Positions 22,968-31,521 of a stretch of 64,000 nucleotides of DNA are shown in pieces. Below the pieces are notes generated by a model. That model did not search any database, was not told where the DNA came from, and saw only the letters and a program-made list of their open reading frames with translations. Where the stretch lies: NCBI RefSeq assembly GCF_900142265.1, contig NZ_FRAH01000012.1, forward strand, positions 1 to 64,000, in the 5' to 3' direction. The stretch's first letter is position 1. Every line of letters starts with the position of its first letter. The translations under genes and the position numbers were made by a program. This DNA is from Anaerotignum lactatifermentans DSM 14214 (GTDB taxonomy: Bacteria; Bacillota; Clostridia; Lachnospirales; Anaerotignaceae).

Positions 22968-25022
22968 TCAATGGTCATTCAAACTGGAAAGGCTGTCAAA
23001 GAACCTTTTTAGTTTATCGAGGCTGTTTGTTTTATTCTTTATGGGGAGGGATTCCCATACAATGTCGTGATATTTGGCAGGAGGGTCATCTCGAAGTCGT
23101 GGGTCAATGATACATACGATTCCTGTATCGCTAAAATTACGGATCAGTCTGCCTATCCCTTGTTTGAGTTTAATTATCATTTCAGGAACACGGACATCCA
23201 TCAAAGCGTCCTTAGCAATGGATGCTTTGTATTCTATAATCGGATCAGGTACAGGAAATGGAAGGCGGAAAATCACGACATTAGAGAGACTTTTGCCTTC
23301 AATGCTTATGCCTTCCCAGTAAGCGCCTGTCCCGAGCAGAACAGAGTTGGTATCTTCTCTAAATTCATTAAGAATTTTATCTTGTGATGAACCGGGTTGC
23401 TGCATTAGGACCTTGTAAGGCAAGTTTAGTTTACTGAGGATGGTATAAACTTCCTCCATATCTGTTTTCGCAGTAAACAATACAAGAGCCTTCCCACCTG
23501 AAATTTCGAGAACTTCAAGCAAGCGTTGTACGCCTTGTTCGATAAAAGCTTCATGTTCCTGAGTGGGATGGGGCAGATCGTCACAATAATAAATCATGGA
23601 ATGCTCATCGTATGGATAGGGAGAAGGCTTCGGTTCGGATAAGCAACCGCGTTCATCCGTCGGAAATCCTGTATTACCGATAAAATAGGAGTATTGATCT
23701 ACGAATTCTCCATTACTTGCATTGGTCATGGTTGCGGAGGTCAAGATTACTCTTTCTTTCCCGCTGAAATACAGTCGATTGGTAATTTGGCTGGTATTCT
23801 TTGGGCAATAAACAAGCTCTGCATTTTTCCCTTTTCGCTCAATCCAGAGAAGGTTGCTATCAATTTGTTCGATCATTTCTGCAAGGCTTTCGCTTAGGCT
23901 GTCCAATTCGTCCGATGCAGCAGTTGTTCGACTGCCGTAATCAAAGCTGGTGTAAATCTGAATGCTGAGAGCAACACTTTTAATGCTTTCTATCATCGCT
24001 TTAAGAAGGGCTATGGAGTCTTCACCACCATCAAAGAAAAACCGATCCGCGTATCTCATATCTTGCCGCGAATGGTCGATCTGTTCCTGCATCTGTGCTT
24101 TAAGGCGGTCAAAAAACACGCTAATTGACTTCTTCGCGTCCTCGACATCTCCATAGATGTTCTGCCTATCAGCCGCCTTGACTTCATTGGTTGCGCTTTT
24201 AATAAGTCCTAATAGCATTCCTTGATTGATGCGTTTTGTGGTGGCGCTTCGCACTTTATCATCTAAGTTGTGTGCTTCATCCACAACAATAAGATCGGCC
24301 TCACGGTTAATAAGGCCATCCTGCCAGCCTCGTATTTGTTGAAGATGTGCAGTCAGGAAGTCCTGGTTGCACAGGATAATTCCATCGGTATATTTTATTT
24401 TCGAGCGAATGGCATGATAAAGGCATTTCTTTTCACAGCCACCACAATTTCGCATACTGAACCGTTGTACATTGACTTTATCCCAGATATTCTGCGGTAA
24501 AGTTTGTGAAAACTGCTTTCTTTCCTGAAATCCACTTTCAAGACCGATTTGCAGTTCATCAGGAATTACTGCATCCGCTGTATTTATGTGCTCATCAGCC
24601 CGCTTATGACAGAGATAATGAGTTTGTCCTTTCGCAAGGATAACTTCCGGTTGTAGATTGAGAAGCTTCATCACAATGTGAATATCATCCCAAAGCTGTT
24701 CTTGTAGCGCGATAGTTGATGTGGCCACAATAACGGGCTTTTTCATTCTCTTGTTATACAGCAAGACCGGTACCAAGTACCCAAATGATTTTCCGATTCC
24801 GACTCCGGCTTCTACCGCAAAATGCTGATCATGAATAAGGGCATCCACAATCTCAAAAGACATATCCTGTTGGCCTTCTCGCATCTCAAAACCGTTGGCC
24901 GGTGCAATATCCCAAAAGAATGAAGTGACTTTTTCGCCGATTGCTGTTAGGTCAGACTTTCTTTTTTTCTTTTGTTCTTCGGGTGTGTTAAATCCGAAAT
25001 AATAGCTCATGCTCATCCTCAT
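22968..25022 (-). CDS. DinG/Rad3-type ATP-dependent helicase
   Basis: This 684-residue superfamily 2 helicase has Walker A in VEAGVGIGKSFGYLVP, a DEAH box in VVDEAHNLDD, and four cysteines between them (YLCHKRADEH...CGGCEKKCLYH) placed as in the iron-sulphur domain of DinG/XPD proteins. The C-terminal half carries GTGAYWEGISIEGKSL and the final QGIGRLIR motif. It likely unwinds 5'-tailed DNA or removes R-loops. It lies 76 bases after brxL on the same strand, so it may be a BREX-associated gene, although its AT-richer sequence suggests separate acquisition. Three in-frame ATGs start it (25,022, 25,016, 25,010); GAGG favours the last. Confidence 0.85.
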   Translation of the reverse strand: MRMSMSYYFGFNTPEEQKKKRKSDLTAIGEKVTSFFWDIAPANGFEMREGQQDMSFEIVDALIHDQHFAVEAGVGIGKSFGYLVPVLLYNKRMKKPVIVATSTIALQEQLWDDIHIVMKLLNLQPEVILAKGQTHYLCHKRADEHINTADAVIPDELQIGLESGFQERKQFSQTLPQNIWDKVNVQRFSMRNCGGCEKKCLYHAIRSKIKYTDGIILCNQDFLTAHLQQIRGWQDGLINREADLIVVDEAHNLDDKVRSATTKRINQGMLLGLIKSATNEVKAADRQNIYGDVEDAKKSISVFFDRLKAQMQEQIDHSRQDMRYADRFFFDGGEDSIALLKAMIESIKSVALSIQIYTSFDYGSRTTAASDELDSLSESLAEMIEQIDSNLLWIERKGKNAELVYCPKNTSQITNRLYFSGKERVILTSATMTNASNGEFVDQYSYFIGNTGFPTDERGCLSEPKPSPYPYDEHSMIYYCDDLPHPTQEHEAFIEQGVQRLLEVLEISGGKALVLFTAKTDMEEVYTILSKLNLPYKVLMQQPGSSQDKILNEFREDTNSVLLGTGAYWEGISIEGKSLSNVVIFRLPFPVPDPIIEYKASIAKDALMDVRVPEMIIKLKQGIGRLIRNFSDTGIVCIIDPRLRDDPPAKYHDIVWESLPIKNKTNSLDKLKRFFDSLSSLNDH

Positions 25023-25098
25023 TTCGTGCGCTTTTTACTACCTCATCACAGTTATATGGCTCGCTGAAAAAACGGAAGAAAGTTCATCTACCGTTCAG

Positions 25099-27159
25099 TT
25101 ACTCGACGCCTAGCGCTTTGAATACTGCGTCCTCTGCGCTCTGATAGAAGATGAGATTGAAGCATCCGATCAACTCTGAGGGGACAGTGCCAAGGTCTGC
25201 GGCTGATGTAATGGGCAGTAATACTTTCTTTGCCCCGCTGTCAAGACACACTTGCAGGGCGTTTGCCAGTTCATCTACTTTGATCATCGTACCGGCGATG
25301 CTTATTTCTCCCAGTACAGCCAAGCTGCTGACAGTGGGCTTGTTCAGGGCAATGGAAGCCAGTGCGATCAGCGTCGGAAGGGCAAGCTTACTGGTCATGC
25401 CGATGCCCTGCAAGTCCTGATAATTGACGATATAGTCCTTTGTCGTAGTGCTGATTGTCCCGCTGATGTGTCCGGCATTTGCTTTGAGGAAGTTGAAAGC
25501 AGTATTTGTAGCCTCTCTTGCCTCGCGTTCCGAGCCAATACCTGTGCGTTCAAACTTGCCGTTGCCGGGAAGCATCTGAGATTCCAGCCGGAATACGCCA
25601 ATCATACCGGATTTTCCCTGTGATACTGTATAGACCTGGCCGGGATTGCACATTCCTTCGGGAATCAGCTTACCGCCGCCTTGCTCAGGAACGGATACAT
25701 AGTATTCCTCAAAACTGTCTTTGTCGATGTAGGAGAAATTCACATCGTAGAACTCCATGCCGCCCAGCTTTTTCAGCTGTTCCTTGACGCGGCGGCGCAT
25801 CTCAAGGGCAAGCTTCAAAATCTCTTCCAGTTGCTCTTTGGAAAACTCTCCATCCGGGTAAACAAGCTTCAAAAGTCCACCGACCATCTTCCGAACGGCA
25901 ATGGTATCACGCTGATTGAGGTTGGTGCCTAAGCGGAAATACTTGTCAAGCGCATCGCCGTACTGCTCCTTACGCAGCTCCCGGATGAACTCTGCCAAAT
26001 AATCTGTAATGAAGCCATAGTCATCCGTAAAATGCTCCGGACGGAATTTCGGGATTTCCCAACCGGGCAGATAGCAGTGAATCCGGTCGAGAAAGGCCGT
26101 ATCAGTACCCATCTCAGGAGGAAAAGGATCAAAGAGGCTGGATGTTTTCAGAAGCACATCCACGCTCTGATTGATGTTGCCCACAAAGACCATCGACGCG
26201 CTTGCGGCCTTTTCCTCTTTCCCACGGGCAAAAGACCCTGATGCCATGTAGTCCTTCATGATCTGGATGCCGTCTTTATCCTTGAATCTGATACCGGCAA
26301 CCTCGTCAAAGGCAACGCAATCCCACAAGCCCACCAGTCCGACTGTTTTGCGTCCCATGTTGTAAAACAGATTGGCTACCGTTGTTTGACCGCCGGAAAC
26401 GAGAATGCTGTTCGGGGAAATCTCTTTGTAAAGATGGGATTTACCGGTGCTACGCGGCCCCAGCTCACAGAGGTTGAAATTGTTCTCCACAAGCGGGATC
26501 ATGCGGATCAGGAGCAGCCATTTTTCACGGTAAGTCAGGGTGTCCGGCTCCATGCCGATGGAGCGCAGCAGCACATCCATCCATTCATCCTGCGTAAATG
26601 CTTTGCGCCCCTGTTTCAGTTCTTCAATGTCCACATGAGGCATTTGGATTGGCGTGAGCTTTCGGATGCTGATTGGCGTTCCGTTCCGATCTTCCTCCAT
26701 GTACTCATAGTCCAGTTGCACGATGCACCAGATGCCGCCGCAAAGCAGGCGGTCAAATTTGGCGGGATATTCTTCGTCTATGGGGATATTCTTGAGTCCA
26801 AGGTTGGAGAACTCTGCTTCATAGAAATCCCGTTTGATGTTCAAGTTCACTGTGATTTTATCAATCACGGTGTAGCTGCCACGCTGACGAAGCACAGAGA
26901 GAATCTTCTGCGCCTCATCAGGGCGGACAAAATTATCCGCAAGAATGCGTTTTACATTCTCTACGCCCTCTTCGATAATATCAGGGTCATCCGAGCTGCA
27001 ATACTGTCCCAGCAGGAACTCAAGGACATAGACAGGCACATTTGCGCCTTCCTTGATTTTCTTGGTCAAATCCTTGCGCACAATCTTCCCATCGAAATTT
27101 TGCCGCAATTTCGATTTGATGACAGCTCTTCTATCCTCATTTTCTGTCATATCAACCAT
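25099..27159 (-). CDS. brxL: BREX protein BrxL (Lon-like AAA+ factor)
   Basis: This 686-residue protein of type 1 BREX has an N-terminal domain (about 1-200), an AAA+ core with Walker A GPRSTGKSHLYKE near residue 240, and CVAFDEVAGIRFKD as the Walker B region. Residues about 500-686 form a Lon-S16-like domain ending in GEISIAGTMIKVDELANAL and SGAKKVLLPI. The classic Lon PSAG serine motif is not visible, so proteolysis is doubtful; in known systems BrxL acts in phage exclusion as a DNA-associated AAA+ machine. Start ATG follows AGGAGGCGA. Last core BREX gene, 31 bases after pglZ. Confidence 0.93.
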   Translation of the reverse strand: MVDMTENEDRRAVIKSKLRQNFDGKIVRKDLTKKIKEGANVPVYVLEFLLGQYCSSDDPDIIEEGVENVKRILADNFVRPDEAQKILSVLRQRGSYTVIDKITVNLNIKRDFYEAEFSNLGLKNIPIDEEYPAKFDRLLCGGIWCIVQLDYEYMEEDRNGTPISIRKLTPIQMPHVDIEELKQGRKAFTQDEWMDVLLRSIGMEPDTLTYREKWLLLIRMIPLVENNFNLCELGPRSTGKSHLYKEISPNSILVSGGQTTVANLFYNMGRKTVGLVGLWDCVAFDEVAGIRFKDKDGIQIMKDYMASGSFARGKEEKAASASMVFVGNINQSVDVLLKTSSLFDPFPPEMGTDTAFLDRIHCYLPGWEIPKFRPEHFTDDYGFITDYLAEFIRELRKEQYGDALDKYFRLGTNLNQRDTIAVRKMVGGLLKLVYPDGEFSKEQLEEILKLALEMRRRVKEQLKKLGGMEFYDVNFSYIDKDSFEEYYVSVPEQGGGKLIPEGMCNPGQVYTVSQGKSGMIGVFRLESQMLPGNGKFERTGIGSEREAREATNTAFNFLKANAGHISGTISTTTKDYIVNYQDLQGIGMTSKLALPTLIALASIALNKPTVSSLAVLGEISIAGTMIKVDELANALQVCLDSGAKKVLLPITSAADLGTVPSELIGCFNLIFYQSAEDAVFKALGVE

Positions 27160-27189
27160 TTGAATCGCCTCCTGTCACTTAGGGTCCCC

Positions 27190-29712
27190 TTAAAAGCCGA
27201 AGCCATAGTCATCGGCAAATGCCATGTCCATGATGACAGGATGCCGGAACACCTCAAGCCCTGTTGCATCATCGTATATCACAAAGAAATACTGTTTGTC
27301 TTTGTCGTACTTCTTGTCTTTGAACTGGAATTTCATGCGGAAGATGCGTTTGGCAGCATCTTGTTCCCGGCTGTCCGCAATGCAGCTATTCTCATTGGAA
27401 ATCCGCTCGTTGTCATCGGAGATAAAGAACAACCGATAGGAAGCCGCCTTGACCACATCGCTGACCGGCTCAGACTGAATGAAATCCAGTATGGTGATTT
27501 TGTTGGTGATTTTTCGCACCATGCTTACCAGCGCAACTCCCGCGCTCCGCGTCTCCATGTGTCCGCGTTCCATCTTGAGGTCGAGGACAGGCACAAGCAT
27601 TTCCTGCGGGGATGAGCCGCCATGTACATAGTTCTGCCCGCCGCCAGCCACCTTGAATACATCGTCGCTGATGGGATAGGACACCCATTTGGTGTCATCA
27701 TTGCGAAGGACTTTGCTCATCTCCATGCTGGCGATGCCATCTTTTGAAACGGGTTCCTGTGCGACCACAAAACGCCGGTTGATAAAGGAAGTTTTTCCCT
27801 TGATTCCCTCAATCTTGTCGCTCTCCGCGATTTTATCCCGTTTGTAGATAAAGCCGTGATCAGCAGTGACGATAAACCGGTATGTATTCGCACTGGTAGA
27901 GATGCGGCGGATCAAGTCGATAATTTCCGCAATCGCCTCCTGACAGGCGACAAAGACTTCATCCTCGGTATTGGGCTTATCGCCACGGGCATCAATCTGG
28001 TTGTGGTACACATAAACCACCTGTTTACCGGTGAAGATGCTGCGCAGCTCGGCAACTTTGAGTGACTTGATGCTGTCAAACTGGACGCAAACGCTATCAG
28101 GGCTGTACTTCTGCAAAATCGCTTCTCGTTCAGCAAGGTTATCGCAAGGCATACCATCGATCAGCACCTTGAAATCGTCCGTCATCGTCAGCTCCGCGTG
28201 TGGAAGCAGCGCCGCCATGCCGAGACGGGTATAGGACGGCAAAACACTGAGCTGGACTTCCAGCTTCGCTGTACACTTTGGATCATCCTGCATCCGGCGG
28301 AACAGCTCCTTGCCCACCTCATAGCGCATGGCATCCGAGATGATGACCACCGTGCGCTCCTTGGCGTTCTTCAAATTGCGAGCATAGAAGTCCCGCTGCA
28401 AGGGCAGTGCCATAAATGCGTCCGGCTCCTGAATGGCGGCATTCCACTTGGGAAGCAGCATTTCCAGATACTCGTTGGTGTATATGTTTTCTACCAAATC
28501 GCGCAGCGGCTCGAAAGCTGCCGTTTCTTCGAGCTGATCGTAAGCAGAATAGAACCGGCGATATTCGTAGTCCAGCCGGAAGTCTTCCTCCTGATACTGG
28601 CGCAGAATCTCTTTGAAGCTGTCCGGGCAACGGTAATTCCCAGCCTGAATGATCTGATAGGCGCTGTCAAGCATCTGATAGCAGCCCCCGGTTTTCTCGC
28701 CGAAGTGCATTTTGCTCCGCTTTTCGCAGATTTGAGGGATAGTCAAACCGTCCAGTGCTGCGCCCACATCCTCGGTTAAAAGGCGCTCCACAATCCACTT
28801 GATGAGGATCTGGTCAATGGCAAGGAAGGTATCGCAGTTCACTAAGTCATCCGGCGAATAATCAGAGAAAGCCTTCTGGACATTCAAGCCGGAGGCAACA
28901 TGAGCGGAAAGCTCATCATAGCGCCCACGGTAAAGGATATTGTTCATCAGGTTATCCATAAAGGCAATGATATTCCCGGCCTTATAGGAGAGGAACACCT
29001 TCCACGGCTTCGGAAGCTCGCCTCCTATATATTTAGCTGTGTAGGTGACAAACATGGTCACCACCAGTTTTTCCAGTGTCGGCTTGACATCGGTATAGCC
29101 GAAATGCTGCTCGCAGAGCTTCCAGAAATCATCCAGTAGGCCGTATTTCTCAACCTCGGACAGAAACTTGTTATCTGTAAGCTCGCTGTCTGTCAGCATG
29201 ACCCGGATCACTTCTTCAAAGGAACAAGTACGGGTGCGGCAAATGGCAGAGAGAAGCCCCGTGATGATGTTCTCTTCGTTGAAGTTCTCTATCTCAAGGT
29301 CATAGAAGCGCTGCGTCCGTTCTTTGTTGGCAAAGAACTTGATGTGCTTTTCGATGATGGGCTTGTATTTCTCGTCAATGCCCAAATCCACCGAGAGCAG
29401 CGAAGCGCGGTCGGCAAAGAAGCGCTTGGAGTAGAGCAGCGTGTCTTCCAGATGGTTGTCCCGCACATCCGGCTTGGGGAAGGGGGCGTAGATGAGATAG
29501 TTTGTGGTAGTGTCCTGCCGTTCCAGAAAGAGCTTGGTGGCGAACTGATTGTCTGGCTGCAAGAAGTAGACCTTGGCATTATCAAGCTCTACATTCTGCA
29601 TATCCTCCACAAACTCGCCGTTATCGTCGTACCAAAAGACGAGTTTACGGGTATCGCCGGTAAACTCAGCATTCAGCCGGTCTATGATTTGTTTGATGTT
29701 CATTTCCGCCAT
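27190..29712 (-). CDS. pglZ: BREX phosphatase-superfamily protein PglZ
   Basis: This 840-residue protein is the PglZ type A hallmark of BREX-1. The alkaline-phosphatase-like core starts near residue 450 with TVVIISDAMRYEVGKE (metal-binding Asp) and continues with FIVTADHGFIYKRDK near 625 (Asp-His pair). The N-terminal 440 residues are the family-specific helical region. PglZ works with the PglX methyltransferase in modification and phage exclusion. ATG follows AAGGAG; the gene starts six bases after the AlbA_2 gene ends, indicating one transcript. Confidence 0.95.
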   Translation of the reverse strand: MAEMNIKQIIDRLNAEFTGDTRKLVFWYDDNGEFVEDMQNVELDNAKVYFLQPDNQFATKLFLERQDTTTNYLIYAPFPKPDVRDNHLEDTLLYSKRFFADRASLLSVDLGIDEKYKPIIEKHIKFFANKERTQRFYDLEIENFNEENIITGLLSAICRTRTCSFEEVIRVMLTDSELTDNKFLSEVEKYGLLDDFWKLCEQHFGYTDVKPTLEKLVVTMFVTYTAKYIGGELPKPWKVFLSYKAGNIIAFMDNLMNNILYRGRYDELSAHVASGLNVQKAFSDYSPDDLVNCDTFLAIDQILIKWIVERLLTEDVGAALDGLTIPQICEKRSKMHFGEKTGGCYQMLDSAYQIIQAGNYRCPDSFKEILRQYQEEDFRLDYEYRRFYSAYDQLEETAAFEPLRDLVENIYTNEYLEMLLPKWNAAIQEPDAFMALPLQRDFYARNLKNAKERTVVIISDAMRYEVGKELFRRMQDDPKCTAKLEVQLSVLPSYTRLGMAALLPHAELTMTDDFKVLIDGMPCDNLAEREAILQKYSPDSVCVQFDSIKSLKVAELRSIFTGKQVVYVYHNQIDARGDKPNTEDEVFVACQEAIAEIIDLIRRISTSANTYRFIVTADHGFIYKRDKIAESDKIEGIKGKTSFINRRFVVAQEPVSKDGIASMEMSKVLRNDDTKWVSYPISDDVFKVAGGGQNYVHGGSSPQEMLVPVLDLKMERGHMETRSAGVALVSMVRKITNKITILDFIQSEPVSDVVKAASYRLFFISDDNERISNENSCIADSREQDAAKRIFRMKFQFKDKKYDKDKQYFFVIYDDATGLEVFRHPVIMDMAFADDYGFGF

Positions 29713-29718
29713 GCCGCT

Positions 29719-31170
29719 TTACTCCTTCTGGTCTATGACCACCCATGACCCGCTCCGGTTGGAGCCTTTGCGTTTGATTTTGCCAGCTTTTTGAAGGCTG
29801 TTCATGAGCCTCTTCACAGTGGCGAGGGAAACACCCAGCATCTCTACAACATCCTTCTGCGTCGCTTTCGGATTGGTTCGAAGGATGCGAAGAATCGCTT
29901 CTTCATTGGTATCATTGGATTCAACTTTGGTGTCATTGGTATCATCGGTGTCACGCTCTTTGGGATCAATGACACCATTCTGATCGGTAGCCGCGTCTTT
30001 CCGATACAGGTTGATACGGAAATCGCTGCCCATGTCTATCAGCTCCGGCTCACGAAGACCGTATTCCTTTGCTTCTCGGAACATTTTCGGGATGCCGCTG
30101 CCCCATGCCTCCACGATGTTCATGTAGGAAAAGGCGGCTGCAATGCCACGGTTGCGGATCTTCGAGAGGCGGGATTTCATTTTTTCAATGGTGATCTCAC
30201 TGTCCAGCATACCGGGGGAGGTGACCTCCAGCCGGTCATCAAAGAGCGCCACCTGGATTTTCCCCGGCGTCAGGTAGCTGCGATGGCAGACTGCATTCGA
30301 GATCATCTCACGGATTGTTTTGACGGGCAGTTCATAATAATCCTGCCTTCCAATTCCTTCAATGCGTGAGCCGAGGTCGATGTGCTGCAACACGAAGTTG
30401 TAGGCATCCTCGATCTGCTCATAGATCGCACCGGTAAATTCTTTACGGGTAATGAAAATATCCCGGACAGTCCCCTTGAATACCGCGCACTGGATGGCGG
30501 CATCGGGGAACTCAGCCGTGTCGCCGTTCAGCAGCAAATACCCATTGGTAGGGTGATAGACTCCATCGTGCTCCACCAGCAATTTCCATGAAAGTAACTG
30601 GTTCTTGCCTACTTTCTGGATCTGCTCCCGCGCCGTGTCTGTCTCGGCCAGCTTGAGGGCGTGTTGGTACATCTTTTCACAGAAGGCCGCAATCTCTTCC
30701 TCAGAAACAGTCTGTTCCCGCTCCATCTGGTCAAAGGAGCGGTTTGTCCCTTCCATGATAAGCTCCTGCACACGGTAGCGCTCCGCATGGCGGGTCGTGC
30801 CAGCTACACGGATATAGGTGCCTTCCATGATGCCCTGACTCTTGATATAGTAGGGGCGCTGCATACCGGGGATAATTTCAACAACGATGATTGCCCTCCC
30901 GTCGATTTCCTGCACCGCGATGTTCGGGGTGATCTTGGGTTCGCAGCTATCGAAAATGGCGTTGGTGATTGCGTCCATCTTCTGAAAGACTTCCTCTTTG
31001 GAAAAGCCGGTGACAGCCCATGTGCCATTCTCCACACCGAAGACCAGCTTGCCGCCCTTGCCGTTGGCAAAGGCCACCACGGTCTTCATGTATTTCTCGC
31101 TTTTGGCAGGGATCTCGCTCTTGAACTCGATATTCTCAGATTCGCCGGCGAAAATCTCTTCTGCGGTCAT
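29719..31170 (-). CDS. BREX-associated AlbA_2/HATPase regulator with C-terminal winged helix
   Basis: This 483-residue protein begins with an AlbA_2 (Schlafen-like) domain: ENIEFKSEIPAKSEKYMKTVVAFANGKGGKLVFG at about 10-45. It continues through an ATP-binding RecG-like/HATPase_c_4 region (TIREMISNAVCHRSYLTPG, about 295-315, and VEAWGSGIPKMF near 370). An Asp/Thr/Asn-rich linker (DTDDTNDTKVESNDTN) leads to a C-terminal winged helix (NPKATQKDVVEMLGVSLATV). This is the architecture of putative transcription regulators. ATG 31,170 fits GGAGGTGG; GTG 31,179 is less likely. Lying between pglX and pglZ, it may regulate BREX or act in defence itself. Confidence 0.82.
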   Translation of the reverse strand: MTAEEIFAGESENIEFKSEIPAKSEKYMKTVVAFANGKGGKLVFGVENGTWAVTGFSKEEVFQKMDAITNAIFDSCEPKITPNIAVQEIDGRAIIVVEIIPGMQRPYYIKSQGIMEGTYIRVAGTTRHAERYRVQELIMEGTNRSFDQMEREQTVSEEEIAAFCEKMYQHALKLAETDTAREQIQKVGKNQLLSWKLLVEHDGVYHPTNGYLLLNGDTAEFPDAAIQCAVFKGTVRDIFITRKEFTGAIYEQIEDAYNFVLQHIDLGSRIEGIGRQDYYELPVKTIREMISNAVCHRSYLTPGKIQVALFDDRLEVTSPGMLDSEITIEKMKSRLSKIRNRGIAAAFSYMNIVEAWGSGIPKMFREAKEYGLREPELIDMGSDFRINLYRKDAATDQNGVIDPKERDTDDTNDTKVESNDTNEEAILRILRTNPKATQKDVVEMLGVSLATVKRLMNSLQKAGKIKRKGSNRSGSWVVIDQKE

Positions 31171-31206
31171 CTCGACCACCTCCTTGATCGTTAAATTTGA
31201 AATGAA

Positions 31207-31512
31207 TCAAAACGGGAGCCAATCTCGCAGCTCTTTCAAGCCTTTATATGCTCTCATAGCTGCTGAATGCTCATCGAGATATTCCAGCCCTTTTACCGTT
31301 AGGGTCACTCCATCAAGGAAGGCCATAAGGATAGGATTTCCTTGACCGCCTCTTGAAAATCGAGCGCCCTTTATCAAGCCTTCATCTTGGCAAGCATCAA
31401 TTATCTCCCAAAATTCTCTGTTGGTAATGCCATAATCGGCAGCACTCGGCATATTTCCATCGTTAATTTCGCGCATGAAACTCAGCATTACTTTTAATTT
31501 GTTAATTGCCAT
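31207..31512 (-). CDS. YjcQ-like winged-helix protein
   Basis: This 101-residue protein (MAINKLKVMLSFMREINDGN...) resembles the YjcQ family, a small winged-helix fold often found in phage and mobile elements. Helices cover residues 1-45 and a strand-rich wing (GVTLTVKGLEYLDEHS) follows. It sits nine bases after pglX and before the AlbA_2 regulator in the BREX operon. Its sequence is AT-richer than brxC or pglZ. Function unknown; DNA binding or a phage-derived sensor are both possible. Confidence 0.7.
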   Translation of the reverse strand: MAINKLKVMLSFMREINDGNMPSAADYGITNREFWEIIDACQDEGLIKGARFSRGGQGNPILMAFLDGVTLTVKGLEYLDEHSAAMRAYKGLKELRDWLPF

Positions 31513-31521
31513 ATCAACACC

